Shown: positions 36,966-50,083, numbered from the stretch's first letter. The stretch: DNA of 64,000 nt from Muscardinus avellanarius (GCA_963383645.1 OY726558.1:183017634-183081633), one strand, 5' to 3'. Numbers and translations: made by a program. The notes: a model not told the origin generated them from the sequence alone.

Positions 36966-37544
36966 AAAGGGGACATAAATGTTTGCCAATAAAGCTCATA
37001 AATGTCCATCGTTTTTTGAAGATGTAGAGATCATACCAGGACCAGGGTTTACAATCTCATAATTGATCCAAATAATAGTGAGCCTTTGGAAATAGGTAAA
37101 AGGTAATTGATTCTTTGCTTTGTTAGAATACAGAAATGGTTTTATATTTTATTTCAAAGCAGCCAGGAATACAATATACATTTAACTTTGAAATCACTAA
37201 TAAAGCTAAGAGCCCACGACAGAGAAGGAAACAAGCATTGTAATTGCAATTAAGCACAGAAAGTGTTTTAACTCAAGCAGTTATACTTAGGTTTTACAGT
37301 ATGCAAACTTACTTTTGGTCATTGGAAATGTAGGCAAGTGGGGATTTGCTGGTGGTGAAAGGTATATTCTCATCCTTGCATTGATGCTCTGGCCCAACAG
37401 TAAGATCTATTAAATTTCAGGTTGTGGTAAATAAGGGCAAGGTTTCTTCCCAAAAATTTACCAAGTGTCTGTTGAATGAATTGAAGGTTAATTCTTATTT
37501 TACCGTTAGTGCATTTTTTGCTGCACTACAATAGATATTTCTTT

Positions 37545-38210
37545 TTTTAATTTATTTTTTTTATTGGTGCATTATATTCATACAACTTATTGGGGTAAAA
37601 AACTTGTGTGTATAAACATGTACTCATCGCTGATTTAACCCCTACCCAAATACCACCCCATTCCCTCCCCGTCCCTCCCTTCCTTGCTTGGCTTAGTGAT
37701 TGACTTCGATATGTTTAAGTACATTGTGAGCTTTAGAGATTTTCCTCTTCCCCCCTCATTTCTCTTCCTTTAGGTTGTCTTGTTTGCTCCTCTTTTCTCC
37801 CTAACTCTCACATATTAGGGAAAGCATCTGATTTCTTATTTTTTGTGCCTGACTAATCTCACTTAGCATAATGTCCTCCAGTTCCATCCATTTCCCTGAA
37901 AATGATGTAATTGAGTTTTTTTTTGATGGCTGAGTAAAATTCCATTGTGTACATATCCCACAGTTTTGTAATCCATTCATCTGTTGATGGACATCTTGGC
38001 TGGTTCCATAGTTTGGCTATGGTGAATTGTGCAGCTATGAACATAGATACACATGCATTAGTTTGGTAGTTTGGTTTCTTTTCTTTTGGGTAGATACCCA
38101 ACAGTGGTATTGCTGGATCAAATGGTAGGTGTGTTCCCATTCTTCTGAGGATTCTCCATACTGTTTTCCAAAGTGGTTGCACTAATTTGCAATCCCACCA
38201 ACAATGTTTC
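37545..38210 (-). mobile_element. 5'-truncated L1, 3' end of ORF2
   Basis: On the minus strand an open frame of 107 codons (37859-38182) reads the C-terminus of L1 ORF2: [18 protein letters not shown], then FTIAKLWNQPRCPS and MYTMEFYSAIKKK, all typical of the region after the reverse transcriptase. The 3' UTR follows, ending at the complement of AATGCACCAATAAAAAA near 37555. The frame is only a tail of a protein of more than 1,200 residues and is non-functional. Its fairly good preservation suggests a rodent-lineage insertion. Confidence 0.9.
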
Positions 38211-40677
38211 TATACTGTTCTTCAAATCTGATCTGGTTGAGAACTTTACTAGTGGGTCATTGTGATAAAAAAAAAAAAAGGTTTAAAAGAATTAGCAACC
38301 AGTTTTCCTGCTATTAAGTAAGCAAATGAGAGATGAGTCCATCAGCTCAGGACCACAGTTTATCTTTTACTTTTTGGCTATTAATGTTCACCAAATCCCT
38401 GTAGTATGTACAACTATACTAAAGGCTGTGTGCCCTCAAGGAGATGACAAGTCATTTTGAGATAAGCCTCACCTGTATAAAATTAGAATTAGTAAAATGG
38501 AATGATAACTGATACTAAGGCTCAGAAAGTAAGTGCTACTGGAGTTCAGAAGGGGAAATGACTAATAACAGTAACTACTACATATGTTTGGTACACATTA
38601 TTGTAGATAATAGGGCAGACTTGCTAGTCTAATTTAGCATTCAAAAGTAAGATTTTTTTTTTTTTTGCAATTTGGCCATGGTATGTTGAAATATAATATT
38701 GAGCTTTTTTTTCTTGCCAAAAATGGAATGTGCAAGTTAGTACCAAATGAAACTTTTAATAGTTGATCAGACTATCAGAAGATAAATTCCTGGTTCCCTT
38801 CTATGGGACTTTAAACATTTTAGTACTATAGAAGTGTATCTTAATAAACTGATGGGATATTAGAATATAAAATACCCTAAACATATTTTACTTGTTTAAA
38901 GACTTTATCCAATCCTGATGTTCAAAGCCTACTGTAATATTTTCTTAATAGGTCTGTCTCAAGGCTTCCATTCAGAAGTAATTTTCATTTTTTTGTATGG
39001 GGCTGTTATTTGTATTCATTTGGTTTATAACAAATTAAGGGACAGCAATACATTTAGCAGTCATGTAATTCAACTTTAAATTACAGGTTTTTCTACATAC
39101 TTAGTTTTGGATAATGATAGGATCGAGGAAAAAAAAAGCAGTGTTGAACCTTAAAAAAATCTACCAGGAAAATGTTAAAATTCATTCTTTGATAATTCAA
39201 TGAAGTTACATTGCAACAATTAAGTAAACATATTGTATAATGCCATCATTTTAAACAGCTGAGTATGGCTAAGCCATGACCTTTGCCCATTTTTTAAAAA
39301 ATACAGTACCATCTTATAGAGTACCAGCTAAGTTGCTGAAGAAAGTTCTGAGATTAATAATTACTTTCTACACATTCACCATATTGTAATAGTCTAGTGC
39401 TGATTAGGCTAATCATTCTTAAACCTATCAATAATCACGATAAGTTTAAGGAAATCAGACTACTAAATAGTTAACCATAAGTTACGTTTGCACAAGCCAA
39501 CAAAATGCTTTCAAAATGTTCCACTTTTGAAACTGTTTGAGTTTTTTATGTTGACCCAGTGACTTTGTTTGCAAAGGTAAACTAAAGTGGAGTTAAGCAA
39601 TTGTTTGGCAAATTTGAACACCATAAATGACCATACAGGGCAAAATGAATAAGTGATTTTTGGGAATTTTATTTAATGACGACAGAACCTTGCTTTTAGA
39701 TCTTTAGAAGATTTTAATTGAGGAAGTTACAATTCTGCATGTTTACTTGGTTTAATTTTCAGGTTTGTTTTCTCTTTTTCTCTGTGTCCCCCCCATTTCT
39801 TCTCCATCCCCCATTCTTGCCCTTGTTCTTGCTCTCGTTTTTATTATCAATATATGCACATGCTTTTTTGTCTAGTAATTATTAAAACTTCAAGTATTTG
39901 TGGACCTATTATGGCACTCAGTATATTCTTAGTTTCAGTTGAATGTTTCACATTCATATGGCAGTAAAACTCAGGGACAAAAGTAATTATTAAAATAATG
40001 ATGTGTTTTGCAACAAGTAATGAAGGCCAGATTATTTTCTAGCAGATTGATGATCTTACTACAAACTGAGTTAAACTGCCTATTTGGTGTTGCTTGAAAA
40101 GACCTCCCTTCATGAACAAGAGAAATGAACTTAGTAGTGATATGTATGGTTTTGATATTCAAAGACCATGGAAAAAAGATTTCCCCCTTCTTTCTGCCCT
40201 GAATTTGTAGGTGAAATTCATTGTGTACAAGGCATTAAGAATGTGAGATAAGCAAGGATAAGTGTTTGGTCTAGAATTTAATACAGTAAATGGTTTAGAA
40301 CAGAGCTGATAGCTAAGTTATAGGAGGAAATGAGATGAAGAAACAGTCTGTGACCAACATGAACTTTAACTTCTGGGCCCACAATAAAGTGAGAAGAAAC
40401 TATGGCTGATCCCCAATGACATGATTAAAGTGGGTGCTGATAAAAAAAACAAAACAATCTATTGTGCCTCTTTTCCTGGACCTTGAACCCACAGCAAAGA
40501 CAAACCTCTTAGACTACCCTACCTTTGTCTCTTCTCATTTAGTTTCTTGGCAGAAACAAAGAAGTCATAGACAGATCAACATACTCAGCTGCAAACTGCC
40601 ATGGGCAACATAATGAGTGACAAATTTATTGCATAGAAAGTTGAATGATTTTTTTTTAATCGTAATCATTTTGAGCA
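38211..40677. other. Intergenic, nothing recognised
   Basis: 2.5 kb of AT-rich DNA without a recognisable repeat. A CT-rich stretch lies at 39770-39840. Confidence 0.5.
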
Positions 40678-40843
40678 AGCTGCTTGTCCTACATACCTGT
40701 AATCCCAGTATTTGTGAAGATCACAGGCTAGCTTCAGTTACTTAACAAAACCTTGTTTCTTTTATCAAAGAGCTGGGGGTTGTAATTCAGAGGTAGAATG
40801 CTCCTGGATTCAATCTCTAGTACAGGAAAAAAAAAAAAAAAAG
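40678..40843 (+). mobile_element. B1/ID-type SINE, degraded
   Basis: CATACCTGTAATCCCAGTAT, then GGGGGTTGTAATTCAGAGGT and CAATCTCTAGTACAGG with an A tail. Confidence 0.7.
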
Positions 40844-42138
40844 TTTGAGTGGCTTGAGTAATTCTGTTAGAATTTATTCAGCCCCCTCCATTCTTCATCT
40901 AGAACTTGTGAATGTTCTTAATAATGTTCTTGGGATTAAACTATAAAGTTAATAATGGTAGCTAACAGTTACTGTCAAGCACTGGGTATTCATTTACTCT
41001 TAGAATGATTCCCATGTTATAGTTGAGGAAACTAAAGCAGAGAGACATGCAGCTGACCTAGTTCACAGGAGTGAGGAGGATACAAAATTTAAATCTAAGA
41101 AGTCTGACTTTCCTTCTTTTAAGGCCAGCTTATACAGCTAGGTTAATATTTAAGAAAATGCAAAATACTAACATTTACCACTGATCAGAAAATTTTCGAA
41201 AGTATATTTTCCCATGTCTTGTGTAAGTTACATTTGTTAAAATCAGAAAAAAGGGAAATACACAAAATAAGTTTTTTTTAATAAAAAACTTGGGGCAGAT
41301 TTATGTAAAAGAAACCAGGAAGACTGGAAGAAGTATATGCAAAAAATTTCATTGCAATATCTGAGTGGGAATATTTTCGGTGATTTTCTTCTTCTGTACT
41401 TTCACTTTTTGATATTTAGCTTTAAATGCGTAGTTAAAACAAAACCTATATGTAGATTTTTGTACTAAAGTCAGTAATTTGTACATACTGATATTTTTTA
41501 TAAAAATGTTTCAAAAAATGTTTTGGAAGTGTAAGAATTGTCGATAACAAAAAGCCCTTTAAGATGTAATAAATTCCATTACAGACTTAAAGCCTAGAGG
41601 ATCTCTAGTATTGAGCTATTTTGCATTTCTGAAGATGAGCCAGTTCCAATGCTGTTATAAACTCTTAAAGAACAAGGGAATGGTAAAGAGTTTCCTAATG
41701 CATTTTGTTAAATTTGCATTAAAATCTAAGAAATCTACAAAAATGTAAAAGTAAAATCTCATGACATATGCAAAAAGAACTATATAAAAAGTGCAGATAC
41801 ATCCCAACATGTCTTAATAGATGTTAAAATAACTATTGGCATCATTGTGACCTAGCTCTGCTTTGGTAAATTAAGAAACTCATTGACAAAGAATGCAGAA
41901 GTAATTGGCAAAAATACTGAAAAAGTGGAGGGAAAATTATCTAATAGCATATAAAATAGTTATTTTTATAAATAGCTTAGAAATCTCTAGCAAAAATTTA
42001 GTAGAATTGATTAATAAGAGCCTTCAATGATAAAATTCAGCACAGAATTAAGATATAAAAACCAGTGATTTTCCTACATAATGAGTATAAATAAGGCTTA
42101 TTTTTATTTTTTTATTTTTTTATTTTTTATTTATTTTT
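40844..42138. other. Intergenic, possible MIR remnant
   Basis: GTTATAGTTGAGGAAACTAAAG with ACTGGGTATTCATTTACTC (about 40980-41050) recalls a MIR-type element. Otherwise unassigned. Confidence 0.4.
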
Positions 42139-42327
42139 TGGTGGTGGTATTGGGGTTCCTGGAAGCCCTTCTACCTCCGGGCTACACTCCCAGACCTATT
42201 TTTACATTTTTATTTGGAAACAGGGTCTCTTAAGCCAGCGCGTGCAGCTGGCTTCGAACCTGCGCGATCCTCCTGTCTCTACCTCCCAAGTGCGGGGATT
42301 ACAAGCGTGCGCCACCGCGCCCGGCTA
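42139..42327 (-). mobile_element. Young B1/ID-type SINE, left arm of a fold-back pair
   Basis: Near-consensus reverse copy: GGTTCCTGGAAGCCCTTC, GGGTCTCTTAAGCCAGCGCG, GCGCCACCGCGCCCGGCTA. It faces the SINE at 42401 across a palindromic spacer. Confidence 0.9.
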
Positions 42328-42400
42328 GACTTTATAAATACTTATTTATAAAAATAAGCCTAGCCGGGCGTGGTGGATAAATAAGTATTTATAAAGTCTA
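42328..42400. repeat. Palindromic spacer between two SINEs
   Basis: GACTTTATAAATACTTATTTA (from 42328) is repeated as its complement at 42378-42398. Between them lies GCCTAGCCGGGCGTGGTGG, an extra copy of a SINE 5' end. Confidence 0.85.
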
Positions 42401-42569
42401 GCTGGGCGTGGTGGCGCACGCTTGTAATTCCCGTGCTTGGGAGGTGGACGGATACAGGAGGATCATGCTGGTTCGAAGCCCTGTTCCAAAAAATGAAAAA
42501 GTATAAAATAGGTCTGGGAGGGTAGCCTGGAGGTAGAAGGGCTTCCAGGAACCCTAGTACCACCAAAAT
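42401..42569 (+). mobile_element. Young B1/ID-type SINE, right arm of the fold-back pair
   Basis: GCTGGGCGTGGTGGCGCACG start, CTAGTACCACCAAA end. ATAAAGTCTA occurs directly before (42391-42400) and after it, the target-site duplication. Confidence 0.9.
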
Positions 42570-42680
42570 AAAGTCTACAAAATAGTATAAAACATGTATA
42601 GAAAATTTAACACATGCAGAGTGAAAGAAAAATTTTAGCTACATTATGTAGACAGTACTGCTCCAACAAAAATCTCAGTG

Positions 42681-42868
42681 GGAGCTGGGCATTGTAGTGC
42701 CCACTGGTAATCCCAGTATTTGGGAGGCTGAGACAGGAGAATACCAGGTTTCCAGGACAGCCTTCACAATGTAGTGATACTCTCAGCAACCTAGCAAGAC
42801 CCTGTTGCAAAATAAAAAAGGGCTGGGGATATGTAGACTGTCTCTGCATTCAATCTACACACCCACAC
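42681..42868 (+). mobile_element. B1/ID-type SINE
   Basis: GAGCTGGGCATTGTAGTGCC start; GGGCTGGGGATATGTAGACT in the ID half; ends near CACACCC. Confidence 0.75.
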
Positions 42869-43096
42869 CATAGGAAAGCAATCAGTGGAATTTACTTTTG
42901 GAATTGGAAAAATAATTTTAGTATAAAAGATGAGGTGAGTAAAAATTGAAGAACATGGGAAATAATTAGATATTAGTGTTATGTAAAGTTAACCAATAAA
43001 ATGAAATATACTGTCAGTAATCGAATCAATGGGACAAAACAAATAGGTTCCCAAAAGCCACTGCTATATAAAAATAACCCCAAAATATATAATTAA

Positions 43097-43236
43097 GAAA
43101 ATGTTGGCTTTATAATTTGGCTACTGTGCATTGTGCTGCTTTAAACATGGCTATGCACATGTTGCTATAATATTCTGACTTCAGCCGTTTTGGAAAGATG
43201 GCCAGGGAAGATAGCACTGGGTCAAATGATACTTAT
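43097..43236 (-). mobile_element. L1 fragment
   Basis: TTTGGCTACTGTGCATTGTG and GGATAGC-like text (GATAGCACTGGGTCAAATGA) match, in reverse, the same L1 ORF2 3' segment seen at 38010-38120. It is interrupted on its right by a SINE and appears to stop soon after. Confidence 0.6.
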
Positions 43237-43250
43237 GTTCCCAGTCTTTT

Positions 43251-43445
43251 TTTTTTTTTGGTGGTACTGGGGTTCCTGGAAGCCCTTCTACCTCCGGGCT
43301 ACACTCCCAGACCTATTTTTTATACTTTTTTATTTGGAAACAGGGTCTCTTAAGCCAGCGCGCGCGGCTGGCTTCGAACCTGCGCGATCCTCCTGTCTCC
43401 GCCTCCCAAGCGCGGGGATTACAAGCATGCGCCATCACGCCCGGC
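43251..43445 (-). mobile_element. Young B1/ID-type SINE with 14-bp target duplication
   Basis: Near-consensus reverse copy. GTTCCCAGTCTTTT flanks it at 43237-43250 and 43446-43459. It interrupts the L1 fragment. Confidence 0.9.
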
Positions 43446-44147
43446 GTTCCCAGTCTTTTGATAAACCACACTCAGTATGATTTCAATGAACCAGTGAAAG
43501 TATAAAAATAAAATGTCAGAACTAAAAATGTACATACTAAAAATGAGAAACAATTACTATTCTTAATATATAAGGCAGTCATAAATCAGATTTATAAGAA
43601 TAAAACAAAGTATGGATAATTTAGAGGAAAAGAGTGGTAAATACAGTGTGTGCTGATTGAGAAAAATGACCCACAAGCAGGGTAGTGGTGGGCCCAGTTA
43701 TATCCCCAGATACCCAAGGGTTTTTACTTGTTGGTGAAGGGAACATTTTAAGAAAATTCTTCAATAATATCACTCCATTTTCTATACATTTTATGTAAGG
43801 CACTACTTATCACTCCCCATATTCATTTCTCTTATTCTCCATCTAAGAACAGGGTCAGTAAAGTTTTCCTGGGGATTTAGCTTTCCAGCTAGAGGTTACA
43901 GCCTCCTTTATGTGGTATTCTAGCCAATAATGTGCTCTGAAGATCCTTATGAAATGCATTCCAAAACTGCTAGGATTTAAAAGGGGGAACTTTTTTTTTT
44001 TTTAATTGGTTCTCATCTCTTCCTGGCTAAAACAGCTCCACAGTGATAACGATCCCACAATGTGGATAGCACATATATAGTAGTATCAGATTCCACCAGG
44101 TGGGACGATATAAAGCACATACCCAATGTGAGGCAGCATTCAAGCAT

Positions 44148-44527
44148 GGTTTCAGTCCGCATCCTCACTACTGTGACGCACAGTACCTGAAGGTCACGAC
44201 TTGAAGGAAGATTTACTTGCTCAAAGTTCTGGAGGTTTCAGTCTTTGTTAGGCCAGATCACATCTGCTCTCAGGGCATGGTGTCAGGAAGCAGAGCAAGG
44301 ATGGATATGTATGTATGTATTAATTCCCTAAGGCCACACCTCCGGTGACCCTCCTCCTAAACCACACCCCACCTACCTACCTTATCACCTAATCCATTAA
44401 TCCAGCTGGCAGTTTATCTACTGACAAGATTAAGACCCTCATGATTTCATCATTTCCCCTCTGTATATTTTTGTATTGCCAATGGATGCGCCTTTTTAGG
44501 GGACATTCTATATCTAAAGCATAACAG
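44148..44527 (-). mobile_element. Probable MaLR-like LTR
   Basis: GAAGATTTACTTGCTCAAAG, TTCTGGAGGTTTCAG and later AGGGGACATTCTATATCTAA resemble, in reverse, MaLR-type LTRs. A (TATG)n run at about 44310 is internal. Edges and family are uncertain. Confidence 0.4.
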
Positions 44528-45789
44528 GTTTCATCTAGGTAACTCTGAAGCCAGTCAGTTTATATAGAACTTGTTGCCTCAGAAATGTCTGAAGTAAGAG
44601 GTGTTATCCAGGCAATTTTAAAAGGTGGAGGAAGGGTGTGTAATACAGCACAGTCCCTGCACACTTTGTTCTGCTTGAGTCCTAATCCATTACACAGTTT
44701 TCTTCAAGATTCTACCTGGCCACAACCTTGGTAAACACTCAAAGAAAAGGGCTAATGAAATAAACTAAGGTCTTGTTCATACTGTTCATATGGCCTCTGT
44801 TATTGATATTTGTCATTTTCTTCCTCTGCTCTCCTTTCCATCTAGATTTCTAGATATTCCTGCCTCAACTAGAATTTCAGCTGGTCTTGGTTTCTTATGT
44901 GGTGGGACCATCTAGGCCTCCAACCTTGAGGAGTCAAATTCCACACTTGGCAAATCCTATTTGGCCTCCAGTTGCTCTTCATCATCATCAATGGGTAAAC
45001 TGACACAGTGATACAGCCTGGTCACTCTCTTGTGCGTAACACATACTCTCAACTCTTCACTCACCTCATTTACACCTTGCTCATGGTGATCAAGATGAAT
45101 TACACTCACAGTAATTCATTTTTCCTCAGCTTGTCTCTTACATCAAGACCAAAGTTACCAGGTAGCAATTGCAGCATCAAGTTTAGTATAACCTTTGTGT
45201 CTCTGGTGGAAGCATTTCCTACTCCACACTTCCACAAAAGGACCTCAAATACGGCAGCCCTAAAATTTCAGAGACAGGAAGCATGAATTCTGCAAAAGGG
45301 TTATGGGTAGAAATGGTTTAAGCAGTCAATCCTACTTTGACTCCTTGATGAAATCCTATTGCCACTAAGGATTCCTTAGTGGAGTTTTACTCTCACCTGA
45401 GGTTCTGAGTAGCATGTATTCCAGATACTTGGGCCACAATACCCTGTCTTAGCTGTATGTTACACATAATTCATACTGAACCATCCCAAACCCACAGAGA
45501 TTGTCCCTGAGCTGGTGCTTATCTGAGCCTTATACAGTTTATATGTTGGAGTTGTGTTGTTATTAGGTTTCTGAGTGAGGGTCAGTATTTAAGACCATTG
45601 TATAGTATATCATTTGGTTTCAACTTCTTTGCCGTAAAGTAGTTAGAGGAACATGTGTGATACTAGGCTGCACTGGACCTTCTTTTTGTCTCCATATAGT
45701 GATGCTGCTAGAGAAGCTGTGTGAGCGATAGCAGACCCAATTTCTGAGAAGGTGATTATTTAAAGAAGGACAAAGTGTTGTCTGTTACA
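44528..45789. other. Intergenic, unassigned
   Basis: A 92-codon plus-strand frame (45008-45286) is the only sizeable one, without recognisable domains. The flank carries the L1 target copy at its right edge. Confidence 0.4.
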
Positions 45790-45799
45790 GTTTAAGTTT

Positions 45800-47683
45800 T
45801 TTTTTTATTTTACCATGTATACCAGATTGTATTTTATTTTATTTTGGGGGGGTTAGGCAAATATATTTTTTAATTTTTTCATATTTTATTTTATTTATAT
45901 GTGAAATATATTGAAGAGGTGTACATTTAGATTCTGCTTCATGCCCTCTCCCCATTCCCCTTTTCCCCTCCCACTAATGACTGTCCTGGTTAACCATGCT
46001 ATATTCGTACTTTTACACATATTCAGATGTAGCTCCTCCATTAATCAGATTCAGCTTTCTTCCTCTTCTATCCTTCCATTCTAGCTTTGCTGAGATTTCC
46101 CCTCCATTATCTGGAGTCCCTCTGGTATTACCACTACTTTCTAGCTTGGGCATATGAGAGAAAACATACGTCCCTTCTCTTTCTGTGCTTGACCAATCTC
46201 ACTTAACATAATATTCTCCAGATCTTTCCATCTTCTTGCAAATGCGATTATTTTATTCTTTTTTATAGCTGAATATAATTCCATTGTGTGTATTTCCCAT
46301 AATTTTGCAATCCATTCATCTGTTGGTGGAGACCTAGGTTATTTTGGCTATTATGAATTGTGCTGCTATGATCATGGCTATGCATATTTTACTGTAGTTT
46401 TCTGCCCTTTGGAAAGATACCAGGAGTGGTATAGCTGGATCAAATGGTGGATCTATTCCCAGTTTTCTAAGGAATCTCCACACTGATTTCTATAGTGGCT
46501 GGACTAGTTTGCACTCCCACCAAGAGTGTAAGAGAGTTCCTCTTTCCCTACATCCTCACCAGCATTTGTTGTTGTTTGATTTATGTTTGCCACTCTGATT
46601 GGGTTAGATGGAATCTCAGCATAGTTTTGATTTGCATCTCCCTGATGGCTAGTAATGTTGAACATCTTTTCGTGTTTCTATTGGCCATTTGTATCTCTTC
46701 TTTTGTGAAGTGTCTATTCAGTTCAGTTGCCCATTTCTTGATTGAGTTATTTGTTTTGCTAGAGTGGAGTCTTTTGAGCTCTTTGTATATTCTGGATATT
46801 AGCCCTCTATCAGAATCATGGCTGGTAAAGATCTCCCATTCTGTAGGCTTTCTCTCTAGGTTCTTGATGGTTTCTTTTGATGAGAAGAAACTTTCTAGTT
46901 TGATGCCATCCCACTTGTTAATTCTTGCATTTACTCTAAACCAATAAATTACCCAGGAATAAACCAAACCAAAGATGTAAAAGACCTCTACAGAGAAAAC
47001 TACAAAACTTTAAAGAAAGAAATTGTAGAAGACCTTGGAAGATGGAAAGGTCTCCCTTGCTCATGGATAGGCAGAATAAATATCATCAAAATGGCCATTC
47101 TGCCAAAATTGATCTATAGATTCAACCCAATTCCCATTAAAATACCAACAACATTCCTCATTGACCTGGAAAAATCAGTTATGAATTTTGTATAGAGAAG
47201 GAAAAGACTCAGAATAGCCAAAGCTATTCTCAGCAACAAGAACCAGGCAGGAAGCATCATAATGCCTGACTTCAAATTATATTATAGAGCAATAGTAGTA
47301 AAAACAGCATAGTACTGGCACAATAGGCAGACTGACCAATGGAACTGAATAGAAGATACAGAAACAAACCCATACATCTATAATCAATCTTTGACAAAGG
47401 GGCCAAACTCATACGCTGGAGAAAAGACAGCCTTTTCAACAAATGGTGCTGGGAGAACTGGCTATCCATTTGTAGAAAGAACTGAATCCTTTTTCTTACT
47501 GTGCACAGGAATCAACTTGAGATGAATCAAAGACTTAGAAATTAGACCAGAGACTGTGAAGTTATTAGAGGAGGGCCTAGGATCTACACTCCGACATATA
47601 GGCACAGGCAGTAACTTTCTCAACGAGACTTCTGAAGCGCAGGAAATTAAAGCAAGAATTCACAAATTGGATGGCATCATACC
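45800..47683 (-). mobile_element. L1 with twin-priming 5' inversion and target duplication
   Basis: The right part of the element in L1 sense (minus strand, 46940 down to 45800) reads the ORF2 C-terminal region ([33 protein letters not shown]) and the 3' UTR, with a T-rich plus-strand end at 45800. The part at 46941-47683 reads ORF2 on the plus strand ([41 protein letters not shown]), that is, the adjacent upstream segment inverted. Both parts include about 30 bp around ARI.K.DGI, a short duplication at the junction. GTTTAAGTTT flanks the whole unit at 45790-45799 and 47684-47693, so both parts entered in one event. Frames are broken, including a stop at FV*RRKR. Confidence 0.92.
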
Positions 47684-47693
47684 GTTTAAGTTT

Positions 47694-49495
47694 GACTGAA
47701 GGTAACTGACTTGTCTCCCTGTGGCCAACTAGTCTCTTGGTATAGTGCAGTTGACCAATATACTAGCCATAGACAGCTTGCCAACACCTAGACTATTATG
47801 TGAGAAAGTTGCAAACATAGCTATTGTTTGAACCACTGTTGCTATGACAGTTTAAGCTGTACTTGCACTACTGTAGACATTATTACCTGAGCATGGAGTG
47901 CTGCTATCATAAAAAGTTAAATATGGGGCAGTGGCTTATCGATTGGGAAGTAAATTGATGGTAAAGTAACAGGACAGGCTTGACAGTGATTGTCAAGTAA
48001 GAATGAGCCACTTTGCAAGGGGGGAGGGATGGACAAGAGGCTAAAGAGAATGATTTCTAATTATTCCCCAATATAGTTTCCCTATTTTCTTTTCAAAAAT
48101 AAAATCTTGCATTTTTGCTGAGGACCTGCCCAGCCAGACTACATTTTTTTTAGTTTTCTTTGTAGATAATTGAATTCTTGACAAACAAATGTGAGAAGTG
48201 ATAAAAGTGACTCCTCAGCTTTTTTTTTTTTTTATAACACAGTTGGGTATGTGTGCCCTTCTCTACTCTGCTTCAATTCTGAGTAAAGACAAGGTGCTTG
48301 TAAGCCAGTTTTGAATGTGTAATCAAGAGAAAGGTTTGGAGGGATTCAAACTTAGGTAGAAAATCTAAGTTCTTGAATGTGCACTTGTAAAGCAGTTTCC
48401 TACTAGTCCTAGATTGCTTACCTAACTCTGGACTGATATATGAGACAATAATACAGTTCCCTCTTGTCTCTTTTCTTTTTCAAGCTAGTGTACTCTTGGT
48501 CTTTTTGTTATATCAACCTAATCTGTTTCCTAATGAACACAATTTTCTTTCTCACATTCCTTTCAAATTAAATATATTACTTTTTATCTGACATGAAACT
48601 TTTATAGTTTTTTTTTCTTCCCTTGAGTCTACTCCCATTTTTTTTCCCCAGAAAGAAGTGTTTGCAGAAATCTTTGGTTTCATCTCATTACTTTTTACTG
48701 TCACTGCCTGCAGGCAGAGCTCATAATGTAAATGTGAAATTGTGTTCAGCATAAGTTCCCTTGAGTATGTAATTATAATGCATTCCAGGGTACACCTAAA
48801 TAAGGAGAATCTGCTTCTCCAACCTAAGATTACTTTTGGTGTCAATCACACAGTAAGATATAGATAGAGGCAATAGCTATAGTAACTAACACTAAATGAG
48901 GCAGAGCACAATATAAAACATTACCCATTTTCATTGATGATCATCTGGGGAGAATTCACATAATACAGAAGCCCTAAAGGTATAAGGAGAAAATTCTAAT
49001 ATTATTTAGAAGTGTGCAGAATATTTTATAACAAAATAATATTTTTGTTCATCTTCAAAAGTACCAATTAGTGTTCTGCCTTATACTGAATACAACAGAT
49101 GATTAACAAAACACTATCAGTATTTTCTATCATCAAATCACAGTACTGAATAAGGTATCAGATGTTGGTTTCAGGTACTATGCAATCAATATATATACAA
49201 ATGTGAGAATATTTTAATCTATATAAATATGACAAAAATTTTAAATACAAAATATATGTTTATACAGAACTTTTAAAACATGCACATAAAAGCAGTCACT
49301 ATAAAGTGATTGTCAGTCCACTGTTTTATTCACTAAAAGTATATTTCAAAACTCTAAAGTTTGATATAATCAAAAGTTGAAATTGAATTGTTATGATTAA
49401 ATCTTTAAACACATAACACAAGACTCAGAAAAGTATGTATACCAGTGCCTTTGTATAAAAGAGAATGGTTTGTGCATCATTTAGGAAAAATATTC
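47694..49495. other. Intergenic, nothing recognised
   Basis: AT-rich DNA with a T run near 48221. The 97-codon minus-strand frame at 48552-48845 shows no known motif. Confidence 0.45.
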
Positions 49496-49509
49496 AAGCA
49501 ATTCAAATT

Positions 49510-49726
49510 TTTTTTTTGTGTGTGTGGTAGTGGGGGTGGAACCCAGGGGCTTTTCTACCTCCAGGCTATACTCACAGACCTATTTTATACTTTATTGGGA
49601 AACAGGGTCTCACTAAGTTGCTGAGAGCCTCACTAAAGTAGCTGAGGCTGGCTTCAAACCTGTGCAATCCTCCTGTCCCAGCCTCCTAAGCGCGGGGATT
49701 ACAAGCATGCGCCACCATGCCAGGCT
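49510..49726 (-). mobile_element. B1/ID-type SINE with 14-bp target duplication
   Basis: Reverse copy with GGAACCCAGGGGCTTTTCTA. AAGCAATTCAAATT flanks it at 49496-49509 and 49727-49740. Confidence 0.9.
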
Positions 49727-50083
49727 AAGCAATTCAAATTCTAAAATAAGTAAATTTATTTGCTGATGTAACTTGATGCCTTCCAAAATGTATTTTGCAA
49801 ATTAATGGGTTACAACTAAAACTAGAACTTTGAAATGAAATAGATCTAATCATATAGAAATGAGGTTTTGTTTTCCCAATCTTTAATCATTCTTAAATCA
49901 CTTTCATGGTTTTTGTCACTCCTGTACAACACCTAAAATATTTTATTTTATTCCATTTTATTTAACTTTGATATTTTCTAAGAAGTGGTATAACGGTTTT
50001 ACTTACCATAAATATTGTGTTCAAAAGATGTTATTTTTCTGAAATAGAAATAAGAGAAATTTATTTCACAATCAAATAATTGC

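Noticed and set aside
37859..38182. 107-codon minus-strand frame as a gene
   Set aside because: It is the C-terminal tail of L1 ORF2 in a truncated copy.
46495..46967. Frames of 150 (+) and 128 (-) codons as genes
   Set aside because: The minus frame is L1 ORF2 sequence and the plus frame is its antisense shadow.
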